Of a stretch of DNA of 12,722 nt, positions 1 through 6,753 are shown in pieces (position 1 is the stretch's first letter; every line of letters starts with the position of its first letter). The position numbers and the translations under genes were made by a program. Location of the stretch: NCBI GenBank assembly GCA_028687525.1, contig JAQTZX010000011.1:3108-15829 (forward strand). Reading direction: 5' to 3'. Origin of the DNA: Candidatus Omnitrophota bacterium. Its GTDB lineage: Bacteria > Omnitrophota > Gorgyraeia > Gygaellales > Profunditerraquicolaceae. Under the pieces are notes generated by a model. The model was given only the letters and a program-made list of their open reading frames with translations, made no database searches and was not told the origin of the DNA.

Positions 1-621
1 AGTGCCCAAGAATTCATACGGGAAGAGAAAGTCGTATCCGCTTTTAAAGGGTACAAGGGATATCCCGCGGCAATATGCACATCGCTCAATGATGAAGTCG
101 TTCACGGCATTCCCTCTTTGAAAAGAAAGATACACGAAGGTGATGTGCTTAGCCTGGATGCGGGGATAAAATACGAAGGCTGTTTTTCCGATGCGGCAAT
201 TACGCTTCCGGTAGGGAATGTTGAGTCACGCCGAAGTGATTTGCTGAAGGTTACCAGGGACGCTCTTTTGGCGGGGATACGCCAGGCAGTGCCTGATAAT
301 CGTATATACGATATTTCATACGCTATCCAGAGTTACGCCGAGAAATACGGTTTTTCGGTTGTCCGGCAGTTCGTGGGGCATGGGATAGGTAAAAACCTGC
401 ACGAAGATCCCGAGGTCCCGAATTTCGGGCGGCCTCACCAGGGAGAAATCCTTAAAAGCGGAATGGTGCTGGCAATAGAGCCTATGGTGAATATGGGCAC
501 CTGGGAATGCCGGATTCTGGAAGACGGCTGGACCGCGGTCACCAGAGACGGATTAGTTTCTGCGCATTTCGAGCATACGGTCGCGATCACGGATTCCGGG
601 CCGGAGATTCTCACGCAGTGA
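1..621 (+). CDS. map: Methionine aminopeptidase type I, 5'-truncated by window edge
   Basis: Removes the initiator methionine from nascent proteins in the cytosol; a dimetal hydrolase of the pita-bread fold. The reading frame is open from base 1, so the N-terminus lies outside the window; 206 codons remain of a family usually near 250-265. Visible family blocks in order are the NDEVVHGIP substrate-pocket motif, LDAG and the later FSDAA (the two metal-ligand aspartates), GHGIG (metal-ligand histidine), AIEPM (glutamate) and FEHT (glutamate), so all five metal ligands are present. It precedes infA with a 17-bp gap, the usual secY-adk-map-infA arrangement of the ribosomal superoperon, although secY and adk are not in view. 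An internal TTG at 118 is not the start, because the conserved NDEVVHGIP block lies upstream of it. Confidence 0.97.
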   Translation, partial: SAQEFIREEKVVSAFKGYKGYPAAICTSLNDEVVHGIPSLKRKIHEGDVLSLDAGIKYEGCFSDAAITLPVGNVESRRSDLLKVTRDALLAGIRQAVPDNRIYDISYAIQSYAEKYGFSVVRQFVGHGIGKNLHEDPEVPNFGRPHQGEILKSGMVLAIEPMVNMGTWECRILEDGWTAVTRDGLVSAHFEHTVAITDSGPEILTQ

Positions 622-638
622 AAACGAAGAAAGAGTTT

Positions 639-857
639 ATGCCCAAAGAAGAACTTATTGAGACGGAAGGAAAAGTCATTGAGGCGTTGCCGAACGCTAT
701 GTTCCGGGTGGAACTGGAGAATGGGCATGTGGTGCTTGCTCATGTTTCGGGTAAAATGCGCATGAATTTTATACGTATACTGCCCGGCGATAAGGTAAAA
801 TTGGAACTTTCTCCGTACGACCTTACCAGGGGAAGAATCACTTTTCGGGTTAAATAG
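639..857 (+). CDS. infA: Translation initiation factor IF-1
   Basis: IF-1 occupies the 30S A site during initiation together with IF-2 and IF-3. The 72-residue product is one S1-like OB fold and matches the family along its length, including FRVELENGHVVLAHVSGKMR, IRILPGDKV and SPYDLTRGRI. The ATG at 639 gives the standard 72-residue length, with a weak purine-rich stretch upstream. A GTG at 618, overlapping the map stop, would add seven residues (MKTKKEF) and cannot be excluded, because GGAG at 603-606 lies upstream of it. The gene follows map closely and precedes rpmJ after a short repeat-bearing gap, so it is probably co-transcribed with the alpha operon. Confidence 0.97.
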   Translation: MPKEELIETEGKVIEALPNAMFRVELENGHVVLAHVSGKMRMNFIRILPGDKVKLELSPYDLTRGRITFRVK

Positions 858-888
858 TTTGCGGGTTCGCGTGTTCGTGAGTTCGCGG
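857..888 (+). repeat. Degenerate 8-nt tandem repeat between infA and rpmJ
   Basis: Immediately after the infA stop the sequence reads as four near-copies of an 8-base unit of the type GCGGGTTC, GCGTGTTC, GTGAGTTC, GCGGGTAA. It is G/T/C-rich, unlike the purine-rich ribosome-binding stretch that follows. No function is assigned. It resembles in style, but not in sequence, the other short-period arrays in this window. Confidence 0.55.
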
Positions 889-920
889 GTAATACATAAC
901 GAAAGTAAAGAGAGAGAAAA

Positions 921-1034
921 ATGAAAGTAAAAGCGTCGGTAAGAAAAATATGCGATAAATGCAAAATCATCAGGAGAAGGGGCGTTGTTCGCATTATCTG
1001 CAGTAATACAAAGCATAAACAGCGGCAGGGGTAG
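921..1034 (+). CDS. rpmJ: 50S ribosomal protein L36, zinc-binding form
   Basis: Small basic 37-residue protein of the large subunit; it is too short for many ORF callers. The frame starts MKVKASVRKICDKCKIIRRR and ends KHKQRQG. It carries the zinc-ribbon ligands C11, C14, C27 and H32 (CxxC...CxxxxH), so this is the zinc-containing version rather than the zinc-free paralogue. The preceding AGAGAGAG stretch is a weak Shine-Dalgarno. Position between infA and rpsM is the canonical order. Identification is secure from length, motif and context. Confidence 0.96.
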   Translation: MKVKASVRKICDKCKIIRRRGVVRIICSNTKHKQRQG

Positions 1035-1036
1035 TA

Positions 1037-1066
1037 TAAGTGTAAAGTGCGTAAGTGTGAAGTGTG
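1037..1066 (+). repeat. Two tandem copies of a 15-nt repeat before rpsM
   Basis: Positions 1037-1051 read TAAGTGTAAAGTGCG and 1052-1066 read TAAGTGTGAAGTGTG, identical at 13 of 15 positions; each can be split into 8+7 half-units based on AAGTGTG. A copy matching 14 of 15 bases recurs at 10712-10726, with an inverted copy at 10743-10756. After the array, bases 1070-1083 can form a small imperfect stem (TATGCAT with ATGCGATA). The array occupies the rpsM 5' leader, upstream of its Shine-Dalgarno at 1091-1098. Confidence 0.75.
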
Positions 1067-1102
1067 CGTATGCATTTCATGCGATAGAACAGGAGGGAAG
1101 AA

Positions 1103-1477
1103 GTGCCGAGACTTGTTGGTGTTGATATTCCCAAGGAAAAAAGGATTGATGTTGCGTTGCGGTATCTATACGGCGTGGGGAATTTTCTGGCGGACAAAAT
1201 TCTGCAGGAGACCAAGATCTCCCCTGAAAAGCGCGCAAAGGACCTCTCTGAAGAGGAGGTCTCACGGCTCACCATGGCGATACAGAAACTGGGATATAAG
1301 GTGGAAGGGGATTTGCGCAGGGAGGTTTCACAGAATATTAAAAGATTGATCGATATACAGTCGTGGCGCGGGATGCGCCATAAAAAAGGTTTGCCGGTTC
1401 GGGGCCAGCGCACGCGGACAAACTCGAGAACGAGAAAGGGCCCGAAAAAGGGCACGACAATGCTTGTCAAGAAATAA
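1103..1477 (+). CDS. rpsM: 30S ribosomal protein S13
   Basis: Binds the head of the small subunit, contacts 16S rRNA helix 41 and forms intersubunit bridges near the tRNA P site. The 124-residue product matches S13 along its length: N-terminal VGVDIPKEKR, a helix-hairpin-helix region YLYGVG, then the basic C-terminal tail with WRGMRHKKGLPVRGQRTRTN. The start is GTG at 1103, supported by a strong AGGAGGGA at 1091-1098 with good spacing and by the family N-terminus MPR. It lies 68 bp after rpmJ; that leader carries a 15-nt tandem repeat. The gene runs into rpsK with a 13-bp gap. Confidence 0.97.
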   Translation: MPRLVGVDIPKEKRIDVALRYLYGVGNFLADKILQETKISPEKRAKDLSEEEVSRLTMAIQKLGYKVEGDLRREVSQNIKRLIDIQSWRGMRHKKGLPVRGQRTRTNSRTRKGPKKGTTMLVKK

Positions 1478-1490
1478 GGGGTAATCGAAT

Positions 1491-1874
1491 ATGACAGAAA
1501 AAGCGAAAAAGAAAAAAGGGTTGAAGGGGGTTACTGCGGGAGTGGCGCATATATTGGCCAGTTTTAATAATACTATCGTGACCATTACCGATAAACAGGG
1601 CAATGCGATTTCCTGGTCCACTCCAGGGATGGTCGGATACAGCGGTTCTAAAAAAGCTACTCCTTTTGCGGCTCAGATGGCCGCGGGAGATGCGGCGCGC
1701 AAGGCGAAAGAAGCGGGATTGAAAGAATTAGAAGTCCAGGTTAAAGGCCCCGGTCCGGGAAGAGAATCCGCTATACGGGCTTTACAGGCCGCGGGACTTA
1801 CGGTTACTTCGATTCGTGATGTCACGCCTATTCCGCATAACGGCTGCAGGGCCAAGAAGAAAAGAAGAGTGTAA
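1491..1874 (+). CDS. rpsK: 30S ribosomal protein S11
   Basis: Platform protein of the 30S subunit near the Shine-Dalgarno/anti-Shine-Dalgarno helix. The 127-residue product has the lysine-rich start, then GVAHILASFNNTIVTITD, the GSKKATPFAAQMAA block, VKGPGPGRESAIRAL, and the invariant C-terminus DVTPIPHNGCR followed by a basic tail. Start ATG 1491 has AAGGGG at 1476-1481, which overlaps the rpsM stop codon and suggests translational coupling. Length and end-to-end motifs are normal for the family. Confidence 0.97.
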   Translation: MTEKAKKKKGLKGVTAGVAHILASFNNTIVTITDKQGNAISWSTPGMVGYSGSKKATPFAAQMAAGDAARKAKEAGLKELEVQVKGPGPGRESAIRALQAAGLTVTSIRDVTPIPHNGCRAKKKRRV

Positions 1875-1902
1875 TTCAATAAGAGCATAGAACGGAGAAA
1901 AA

Positions 1903-2535
1903 ATGGCAAGGTATACAGGAGCTGTTTGTAGATTGTGCAGGCGCGAGCAGGAAAAATTGTTTTTAAAAGGTAACAAGTGTACTACTGAAAAGTGCGCGAT
2001 CGTGAAGAGGTCGTTTCCTCCCGGTCAACACGGCCCGTTAAAATCGAAAGGGAAACTTTCGAATTACGGCCATCAGTTAAGGGAGAAGCAGAAGGTGAAA
2101 AGGATGTACGGGGTGCTGGAACGTCAGTTCCGCCGTTATTTTGAGATTGCTTCAAATACAAAAGGGGTAACCGGAAAAGTTTTATTACAACTCCTTGAGA
2201 GAAGGCTTGATAATGTGATCTTTCGGCTGGGATTGAGTCCTTCGAGGGCTGGCGCGCGGCAGATCGTCCGCCACAATTTCGTGTACGTGAATTCGGTGCG
2301 CGTTAACATTCCATCCTATTGTATTAACCCAGAAGATATCGTGGAAATACGCGCCAAAGACAAATCGAAGAATAAAATAAACGAAAACCTGGAATTGACC
2401 AAAGACCGTACCGTTCCTTCCTGGCTTGAATTCGAAGCGGCGCATCTCAAAGGACGGGTTATCAGGCTGCCTGAACGGGAAGATATTCAACAGCCTATAG
2501 AAGAACAATTGATCGTTGAATTGTATTCCAAGTAA
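1903..2535 (+). CDS. rpsD: 30S ribosomal protein S4, zinc-finger form
   Basis: Primary 16S rRNA-binding protein that nucleates 30S assembly; in several bacteria it also represses its own operon. The 210-residue product starts MARYTGAVCRLCRRE. It retains four N-terminal cysteines, C9, C12, C26 and C31 (CxxC...CxxxxC), making it the zinc-binding C+ type. The S4 RNA-binding domain follows around residues 97-160 (LERRLDNVIFRLG, SRAGARQIVRHNFVYVNS). Start ATG 1903 has GGAG at 1894-1897. The gene is followed by an unusual 122-bp gap with two stem-loops before rpoA, possible targets for feedback control, though that is inference. Confidence 0.97.
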   Translation: MARYTGAVCRLCRREQEKLFLKGNKCTTEKCAIVKRSFPPGQHGPLKSKGKLSNYGHQLREKQKVKRMYGVLERQFRRYFEIASNTKGVTGKVLLQLLERRLDNVIFRLGLSPSRAGARQIVRHNFVYVNSVRVNIPSYCINPEDIVEIRAKDKSKNKINENLELTKDRTVPSWLEFEAAHLKGRVIRLPEREDIQQPIEEQLIVELYSK

Positions 2536-2540
2536 TAAGA

Positions 2541-2570
2541 AATGTGATATGGGTTGGATATCCCCACATT
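2541..2570 (+). promoter_or_regulatory. Stem-loop just after rpsD
   Basis: AATGTG at 2541-2546 is complementary to CACATT at 2565-2570, and GGG at 2551-2553 to CCC at 2562-2564. This gives a two-part stem with an ATAT bulge on the 5' side and an 8-nt loop. There is no T-run after it, so it is not an obvious intrinsic terminator. It lies six bases after the rpsD stop, in the rpsD-rpoA gap. Confidence 0.4.
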
Positions 2571-2614
2571 CTCCGTACTTCTGAAAATTCCGGGAATGCG
2601 GGCGGGACGCGGGG

Positions 2615-2648
2615 TTAAATTTATCCAGCCATGGCTGTCTAAATTTAA
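2615..2648 (+). promoter_or_regulatory. 34-bp palindrome abutting the rpoA ribosome-binding site
   Basis: TTAAATTTA (2615-2623) is perfectly complementary to TAAATTTAA (2640-2648). Between them lies a self-complementary 12-mer CAGCCATGGCTG (2626-2637), flanked on each side by TC, which gives a symmetric 2x2 mismatch. As RNA it would fold into a 9-bp A/U stem, an internal loop and a 4-bp C/G-rich tip with a CAUG loop. The 3' arm overlaps the first two bases of the rpoA Shine-Dalgarno AAGGAGG (2647-2653). It could tune rpoA translation or be a DNA dyad site; function is not shown by sequence. Confidence 0.65.
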
Positions 2649-2657
2649 GGAGGCAAA

Positions 2658-3650
2658 ATGGGTATCAAATGGAGAGATTTTCAGTTGCCAAAAAAATTGG
2701 AGTGCGATGAAGCCACGTATACCGACACGTACGGCAAATTCACGGTTGCCCCGTTTGAAAAAGGCTATGGTGTCACCATAGGTAATTCCCTGCGGCGGGT
2801 GCTTTTGTCTTCTATAGAAGGCAGCGCGGCCACATCCATCAAGATCACCGGGGCGGAACATGAATTTTCGACTATCCCGGGGGTGTATGAGGATCTTACC
2901 GAGATAATATTGAATGTAAAGAGCCTGGTTCTGCGTTCTCATTCGAAAGTGCCGAAGACGGGGTATATAAAGAAAGACAGCAAGGGCGAGATTAAAGGCA
3001 AGGATATCACTACCGATGAAACGGTGGAAGTTATTACCAAAGACCTGCATATTGCCACTTTGACCGAAGATGTGAAGTTCTACATGGAACTGGAAGTTGC
3101 CAAAGGAAGGGGTTATGTGCCGCAGGAAGCGAATAAGCGTGAGGATCAGGTGATCGGGGTTATCCCGGTCGACTCCATTTTCAGCCCGGTCAAGAAAGTC
3201 AGTTTTTCCGTGGAGAACACCCGCGTCGGACAGCGGACGGATTATGATAAATTGATCCTGGAAATATTCACCAATGGCGCGGTGAATCCCAAAGAAGCGC
3301 TTTTATACGCGTCAAATATCCTCCAGCGTCATTTGGACATTTTTGTCAATTTCGGGCAGTTACCCGAGGATGCCGAAGAGGAAACTGAAATTACCAGGGA
3401 GGAACGTGAGTTGTACGAGAAATTGAAACTGCCTATTTCCGAACTCGAGCTCTCGGTACGCAGTTCAAACTGCCTTCGTGAAGCGAACATCAAGACCATT
3501 GCCGAACTGGTGAAAAAAGGCGAAGACGAAATGCTCGGTTTCAAGAATTTCGGGAAAAAGTCATTGACGGAGATCAAGGAACTTATCGCCGGCATGGGAT
3601 TGAGCCTGGGGATGCAGATTGATATGAAGAAACTAAAACAGATTTCATAA
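2658..3650 (+). CDS. rpoA: DNA-directed RNA polymerase subunit alpha
   Basis: The alpha dimer scaffolds RNA polymerase assembly, and its C-terminal domain reads UP elements and activators. The 330-residue product has the N-terminal assembly domain (GYGVTIGNSLRRVLLSSIEG, with the TSIKITGAEHEFSTIPGV block after it) to about residue 235. An acidic linker (EDAEEETEITREE) follows, then the C-terminal domain from about 255 (ELSVRSSNCLREANI, NFGKKSLTEIKE, GLSLGM). R268 sits where the E. coli DNA-contacting R265 falls, so UP-element binding should be retained. Start ATG 2658 has a near-perfect AAGGAGG at 2647-2653. It is separated from rpsD by 122 bp with two hairpins, unlike the tight packing elsewhere in the operon. 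Confidence 0.98.
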   Translation: MGIKWRDFQLPKKLECDEATYTDTYGKFTVAPFEKGYGVTIGNSLRRVLLSSIEGSAATSIKITGAEHEFSTIPGVYEDLTEIILNVKSLVLRSHSKVPKTGYIKKDSKGEIKGKDITTDETVEVITKDLHIATLTEDVKFYMELEVAKGRGYVPQEANKREDQVIGVIPVDSIFSPVKKVSFSVENTRVGQRTDYDKLILEIFTNGAVNPKEALLYASNILQRHLDIFVNFGQLPEDAEEETEITREERELYEKLKLPISELELSVRSSNCLREANIKTIAELVKKGEDEMLGFKNFGKKSLTEIKELIAGMGLSLGMQIDMKKLKQIS

Positions 3651-3662
3651 GAGGGCACCTAC

Positions 3663-4235
3663 ATGAGACACGCAAAAGCCAGACATCAATTGAATCGTTT
3701 TACCAGTTGGCACCGCGCGACTATTGCGGGCATGATGCGCAGTTTGCTTACGTATCAGCGCATTGAAACCACGCTCGCCAAAGCCAAAGCAGTGCGGCCG
3801 CACATAGAAAAGCTGATCGCTCTTGCCAGGGAAGATTCCCTTGCCAATAAACGGCGCGCATTCAGGATGTTGAGCGACCACCGTTTAGTGAGTTTGTTGT
3901 TTAACGATATCGCAAAGAGATTTTCCGGGAGAGAGGGCGGTTACATCCGTATTTTGCGATTGGGGAACCGCAGGGGGGATAATGCGCAATTGGCACTTCT
4001 TGAGTTGACCGAGGTTAAAACAGAAGGAAAAAAACAAAAAAAGACAAAGGCGGAAAAGGAAATAAATCCGGAAACAAAAGCCGTTACCGGTACGGAAACG
4101 GAAAGACCCCCGGCAGAAAAAGAACATAAAACTAAAACCGCAGTAAAAGAGAAGCGGCCCGCTACCCGAAGGCCTTCCAAGAATTTCCTGGGAGGTTTGA
4201 AAGGTATTTTTAAGAAGGAGAGGGACTCTCTATAA
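3663..4235 (+). CDS. rplQ: 50S ribosomal protein L17 with long charged C-terminal extension
   Basis: Large-subunit protein near the peptide exit tunnel. Residues 1-118 are a normal L17 core (MRHAKARHQLNRFTSWHRA, MMRSLLTYQRIETTLAKAKAVRP, ILRLGNRRGDNAQLALLEL). Residues 119-190 add a tail of about 72 residues; the family usually ends near 115-130. The tail is rich in Lys, Glu and Thr and predicted disordered, and it finishes with FLGGLKGIFKKERDSL, which could form a basic amphipathic helix. The frame has no sign of frameshift and codon use does not change abruptly. Start ATG 3663 has GAGG at 3651-3654. It is the last gene of the ribosomal block, 12 bp after rpoA. The role of the tail is unknown. 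Confidence 0.96.
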   Translation: MRHAKARHQLNRFTSWHRATIAGMMRSLLTYQRIETTLAKAKAVRPHIEKLIALAREDSLANKRRAFRMLSDHRLVSLLFNDIAKRFSGREGGYIRILRLGNRRGDNAQLALLELTEVKTEGKKQKKTKAEKEINPETKAVTGTETERPPAEKEHKTKTAVKEKRPATRRPSKNFLGGLKGIFKKERDSL

Positions 4236-4250
4236 CGAATCTGCGTCTAT

Positions 4251-4281
4251 CCTTTAACAGGCATGGTTTGTTAAGGTTTTC
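4251..4281 (+). terminator. Possible weak intrinsic terminator after rplQ
   Basis: CC-T-TTAACA (4251-4259) pairs with TGTTAAGG (4269-4276), with one bulged T and a 9-nt loop, followed by TTTTC. The stem is A/U-rich, so stability is doubtful. Placement at the boundary between the ribosomal block and the metabolic genes supports a terminator; no clear promoter for the next gene was found nearby. Confidence 0.35.
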
Positions 4282-4301
4282 AATTTAACCGGAATTTCAG
4301 G

Positions 4302-4307
4302 AAGGAG
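4302..4307 (+). promoter_or_regulatory. Ribosome-binding site that sets the aminotransferase start
   Basis: AAGGAG is 8 nt from the ATG at 4316 but only 5 nt from the in-frame TTG at 4313. It therefore favours the ATG and a 392-residue product. Confidence 0.8.
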
Positions 4308-4315
4308 CAGATTTG

Positions 4316-5494
4316 ATGAGAGAAGGTTCCAGATTAGCCAGGCGTTTGGATAAGATAAATCCCTCTTCGACTCTGGCAATCACTTCCCGGGCAAAGAAAT
4401 TGAAAGCGGAAGGCAAAAACGTTATCAGTTTCGCCGCAGGTGAGCCTGATTTCGACACGCCGGATTTTATTAAGGATGCGGCGGTTGAGGCCATAAAGTC
4501 AGGATTTACCAAATATACTCCTTCCACAGGCACGCCCGAATTAAAAAAACTCATTTGCGAGAAATTTAACCGCGACAACGGACTTGATTACAAGCCCGAA
4601 CAGGTTGTTGTTTCCTGCGGTGCCAAGCACAGCATTTTCAATACCATGCTTGTTCTGGTTGATCCGGGGGATGAAGTGCTTATTCCTTCTCCATACTGGG
4701 TGAGTTATCCGGAGATGGTGAATCTGTGCGGCGGGAAGCCCCGTTTTATAAAGACTTTCTCCGGGGATTCTTTTAAAATTACCCCGAAAGCCCTTGAGCG
4801 GAATGTGCGCGCGAAGACCAAGCTTCTTGTTTTGAACAGCCCGTCAAATCCCTCCGGATGCGTGTATGAGCGAAGGGAATTGCTTGAGATCGCTGAGATT
4901 TGCGCGCGGAAAAATATTTTTGTGATCAGCGACGAGATTTATGAGAATATTATTTTTGATAATCTGAAACACGAATCGATAGCTGCGCTCAATCCGGAAA
5001 TATACAGCCTGGCCGTTACTGTGAACGGCCTGTCAAAGAGCCACTCCATGACCGGATGGCGCATCGGGTACCTGGGCGCTCCCCCGGATATCGCGGAAGC
5101 TGTTTCCAGGGTGCAGGATCATTCTACTTCCAATCCTTCATCCATAAGCCAGAAAGCGGCTCAGGCGGCGCTGGCTGATACCTCTTCCGGTTTTTCTAAA
5201 AAAATGGCGGCGGAGTTTCAGTCCAGGCGGGATTATATCGTTGAGCGGCTCCGCAAGATCAGGAAGATGAGTTATATCCTGCCGCAAGGGGCTTTTTATA
5301 TTTTTTGCGGGATATCGAAGACAAAACTGGATTCCGCTGTTTTTGCCGCGCGCATGCTTGATGAAGCGTTGGTAGCGGTTATTCCCGGCTGCGGTTTCGG
5401 AAAGGACGATTATATCCGGATGAGTTTCGCCACCGGCATGAAACAGATAGAAGAGGGAATGAACAGGATAGAGAATTGGGTTAACACATTATAG
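4316..5494 (+). CDS. Class I PLP-dependent aminotransferase, aspartate aminotransferase-like
   Basis: Cytosolic fold-type I transaminase, most likely moving amino groups between aspartate/oxaloacetate and glutamate/2-oxoglutarate. The 392-residue length and motifs match the bacterial I-gamma aspartate aminotransferases: AAGEPDFDTPDF near residue 41, KYTPSTGTPELK, SPYWVSYPEM, NSPSNPSG (N178), ISDEIYE (D206 and Y209 for the cofactor ring), SKSHSMTGWRIGY with the Schiff-base lysine K241 and R249, and IRMSFAT with R368, expected to bind the alpha-carboxylate. Prephenate or aromatic substrates are also possible in this subgroup, so substrate is inferred. The leuC-like gene begins 5 bp downstream, implying one operon; its neighbours make or consume oxaloacetate and 2-oxoglutarate, which fits the aspartate assignment. 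Confidence 0.92.
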   Translation: MREGSRLARRLDKINPSSTLAITSRAKKLKAEGKNVISFAAGEPDFDTPDFIKDAAVEAIKSGFTKYTPSTGTPELKKLICEKFNRDNGLDYKPEQVVVSCGAKHSIFNTMLVLVDPGDEVLIPSPYWVSYPEMVNLCGGKPRFIKTFSGDSFKITPKALERNVRAKTKLLVLNSPSNPSGCVYERRELLEIAEICARKNIFVISDEIYENIIFDNLKHESIAALNPEIYSLAVTVNGLSKSHSMTGWRIGYLGAPPDIAEAVSRVQDHSTSNPSSISQKAAQAALADTSSGFSKKMAAEFQSRRDYIVERLRKIRKMSYILPQGAFYIFCGISKTKLDSAVFAARMLDEALVAVIPGCGFGKDDYIRMSFATGMKQIEEGMNRIENWVNTL

Positions 5495-5499
5495 AATCC

Positions 5500-6753
5500 A
5501 TGGCTAAGACTATTGCCGAAAAGATTTTAAGCGAACACGCGGGGAAAAGCCTGAAGGCGGGTGATTTTGCCGTATGCAAGGTTGATTTTACCTTTGGCCA
5601 GGACGGGACATCGTCCATTATTATCGACCGTGTCCATGAGCTTAAGGCGAAAAATCTGAAGACCAGGTTTTGCATGGTTATCGACCACAGCGCTCCGTCT
5701 CCGAATGAAGGGGTATCGCGGGTCCACAAAAAAATGCGCGCGTTCAGCAGCGGCTATAAAGTCGGCCTGTATGATATCGGGTGCGGGGTGTGTCATCAGG
5801 TTATCCCGGAATCAGGGGAAATATTGCCCGGATATCTTGTTTTGGGTGCTGATTCTCATACCTGCACGTACGGAGCTCTCGGCGCATTCTCGACCGGCGT
5901 GGGGTCAACCGACCTTGCGATAGCCTTGGTAACCGGGAAGAACTGGTTTAAGGTCCCGGAGACCGTTAAGATTATTTTAAAAGGAAGGTTGCCGGGGTAT
6001 ATTTTCGCGAAAGATATTATCTTGTATGTCGCCGGTAAGCTGGGGGCCAACGGTGCCACTTACAAGGCGTTGGAATTCTGCGGCCCGGTGATCGATCAGA
6101 TGGACATGGACGGCCGTTTTACCATATGCAATATGGTGGTGGAGCTCGGGGCAAAGGCCGGTTTTATGCCGCAGGATAAAAAAACCCTTGACTGGCTTAA
6201 ACCCCGGGCTGCGCGGAGCAGGAAAATACGGCCGGTCTCTCCGGATAAAAACGCAGTCTATTCGCATGTTTTTGAATTCGATGTTTCAAAACTGAAACCG
6301 ATGGTATCCAAACCGCATCAGGTAGATACTGTGGCGGAAGCACGGGATTTAAAGGATGTAAAAATAGATGAGGCGTTTCTGGGTACATGCACGAACGGGA
6401 GGCTTTCGGATCTGGCGGTTGCCGCCGCGGTATTACATTCGAAGAAAGTCGCGCCCGGAGTAAAATTCATAATAGCTCCGGCGTCCCGCAGTATATTTAA
6501 GGCCGCGTTAAAAGCGGGTTACATAGAGACGTTTGTTAATGCCGGATGCGTGGTAGTCGCCCCGGGATGCGGCCCATGTGTGGGAACACATAACGGCATA
6601 CCCGCTGACGGAGAATCGGTTATCTCCACGGCGAACAGGAATTTTAAGGGCCGCATGGGTAATCCCAACGCTTTTATTTATCTGGCATCTCCCGCAACCG
6701 TGGCTGTTTCAGCCATAACCGGAAAGATCACCGATCCACAAAGGTATTTATAA
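5500..6753 (+). CDS. Aconitase/isopropylmalate dehydratase large subunit, probably split aconitase
   Basis: Catalytic large subunit of a two-part [4Fe-4S] hydro-lyase. The 417-residue length is that of the short LeuC/homoaconitase subfamily of archaea and many anaerobes. Visible blocks are DHSAPSPNEG, GADSHTCTYGALGAFSTGVGSTDLA, FLGTCTNGR and APGCGPCVGTHNG, giving cluster cysteines C297, C357 and C360. Sequence alone would be annotated LeuC. The operon context (isocitrate dehydrogenase, malate dehydrogenase, aminotransferase; no leuA or leuB) points to citrate/isocitrate isomerisation instead. Homoaconitase is a further alternative. The small subunit is encoded at 7892-8392, separated by a pilT-like gene. 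No Shine-Dalgarno is evident before ATG 5500; translation may be coupled to the aminotransferase stop 5 bp upstream. Confidence 0.9.
   Translation: MAKTIAEKILSEHAGKSLKAGDFAVCKVDFTFGQDGTSSIIIDRVHELKAKNLKTRFCMVIDHSAPSPNEGVSRVHKKMRAFSSGYKVGLYDIGCGVCHQVIPESGEILPGYLVLGADSHTCTYGALGAFSTGVGSTDLAIALVTGKNWFKVPETVKIILKGRLPGYIFAKDIILYVAGKLGANGATYKALEFCGPVIDQMDMDGRFTICNMVVELGAKAGFMPQDKKTLDWLKPRAARSRKIRPVSPDKNAVYSHVFEFDVSKLKPMVSKPHQVDTVAEARDLKDVKIDEAFLGTCTNGRLSDLAVAAAVLHSKKVAPGVKFIIAPASRSIFKAALKAGYIETFVNAGCVVVAPGCGPCVGTHNGIPADGESVISTANRNFKGRMGNPNAFIYLASPATVAVSAITGKITDPQRYL

Noticed and set aside
435..1016. 193-codon open frame on the minus strand
   Set aside because: It lies antisense to map, infA and rpmJ, all certain, and its translation has no family resemblance.
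2554..2781. 75-codon plus-strand frame spanning the rpoA start
   Set aside because: Overlaps rpoA out of frame and runs through the palindrome and the rpoA Shine-Dalgarno; no family resemblance.
2487..3050. 187-codon minus-strand frame over the rpsD-rpoA junction
   Set aside because: Antisense shadow of two conserved genes; no recognisable motifs.
4208..4236. Promoter with TATAAC at 4231 for the aminotransferase
   Set aside because: The -35 matches only three bases and the element lies within the rplQ end; not convincing.
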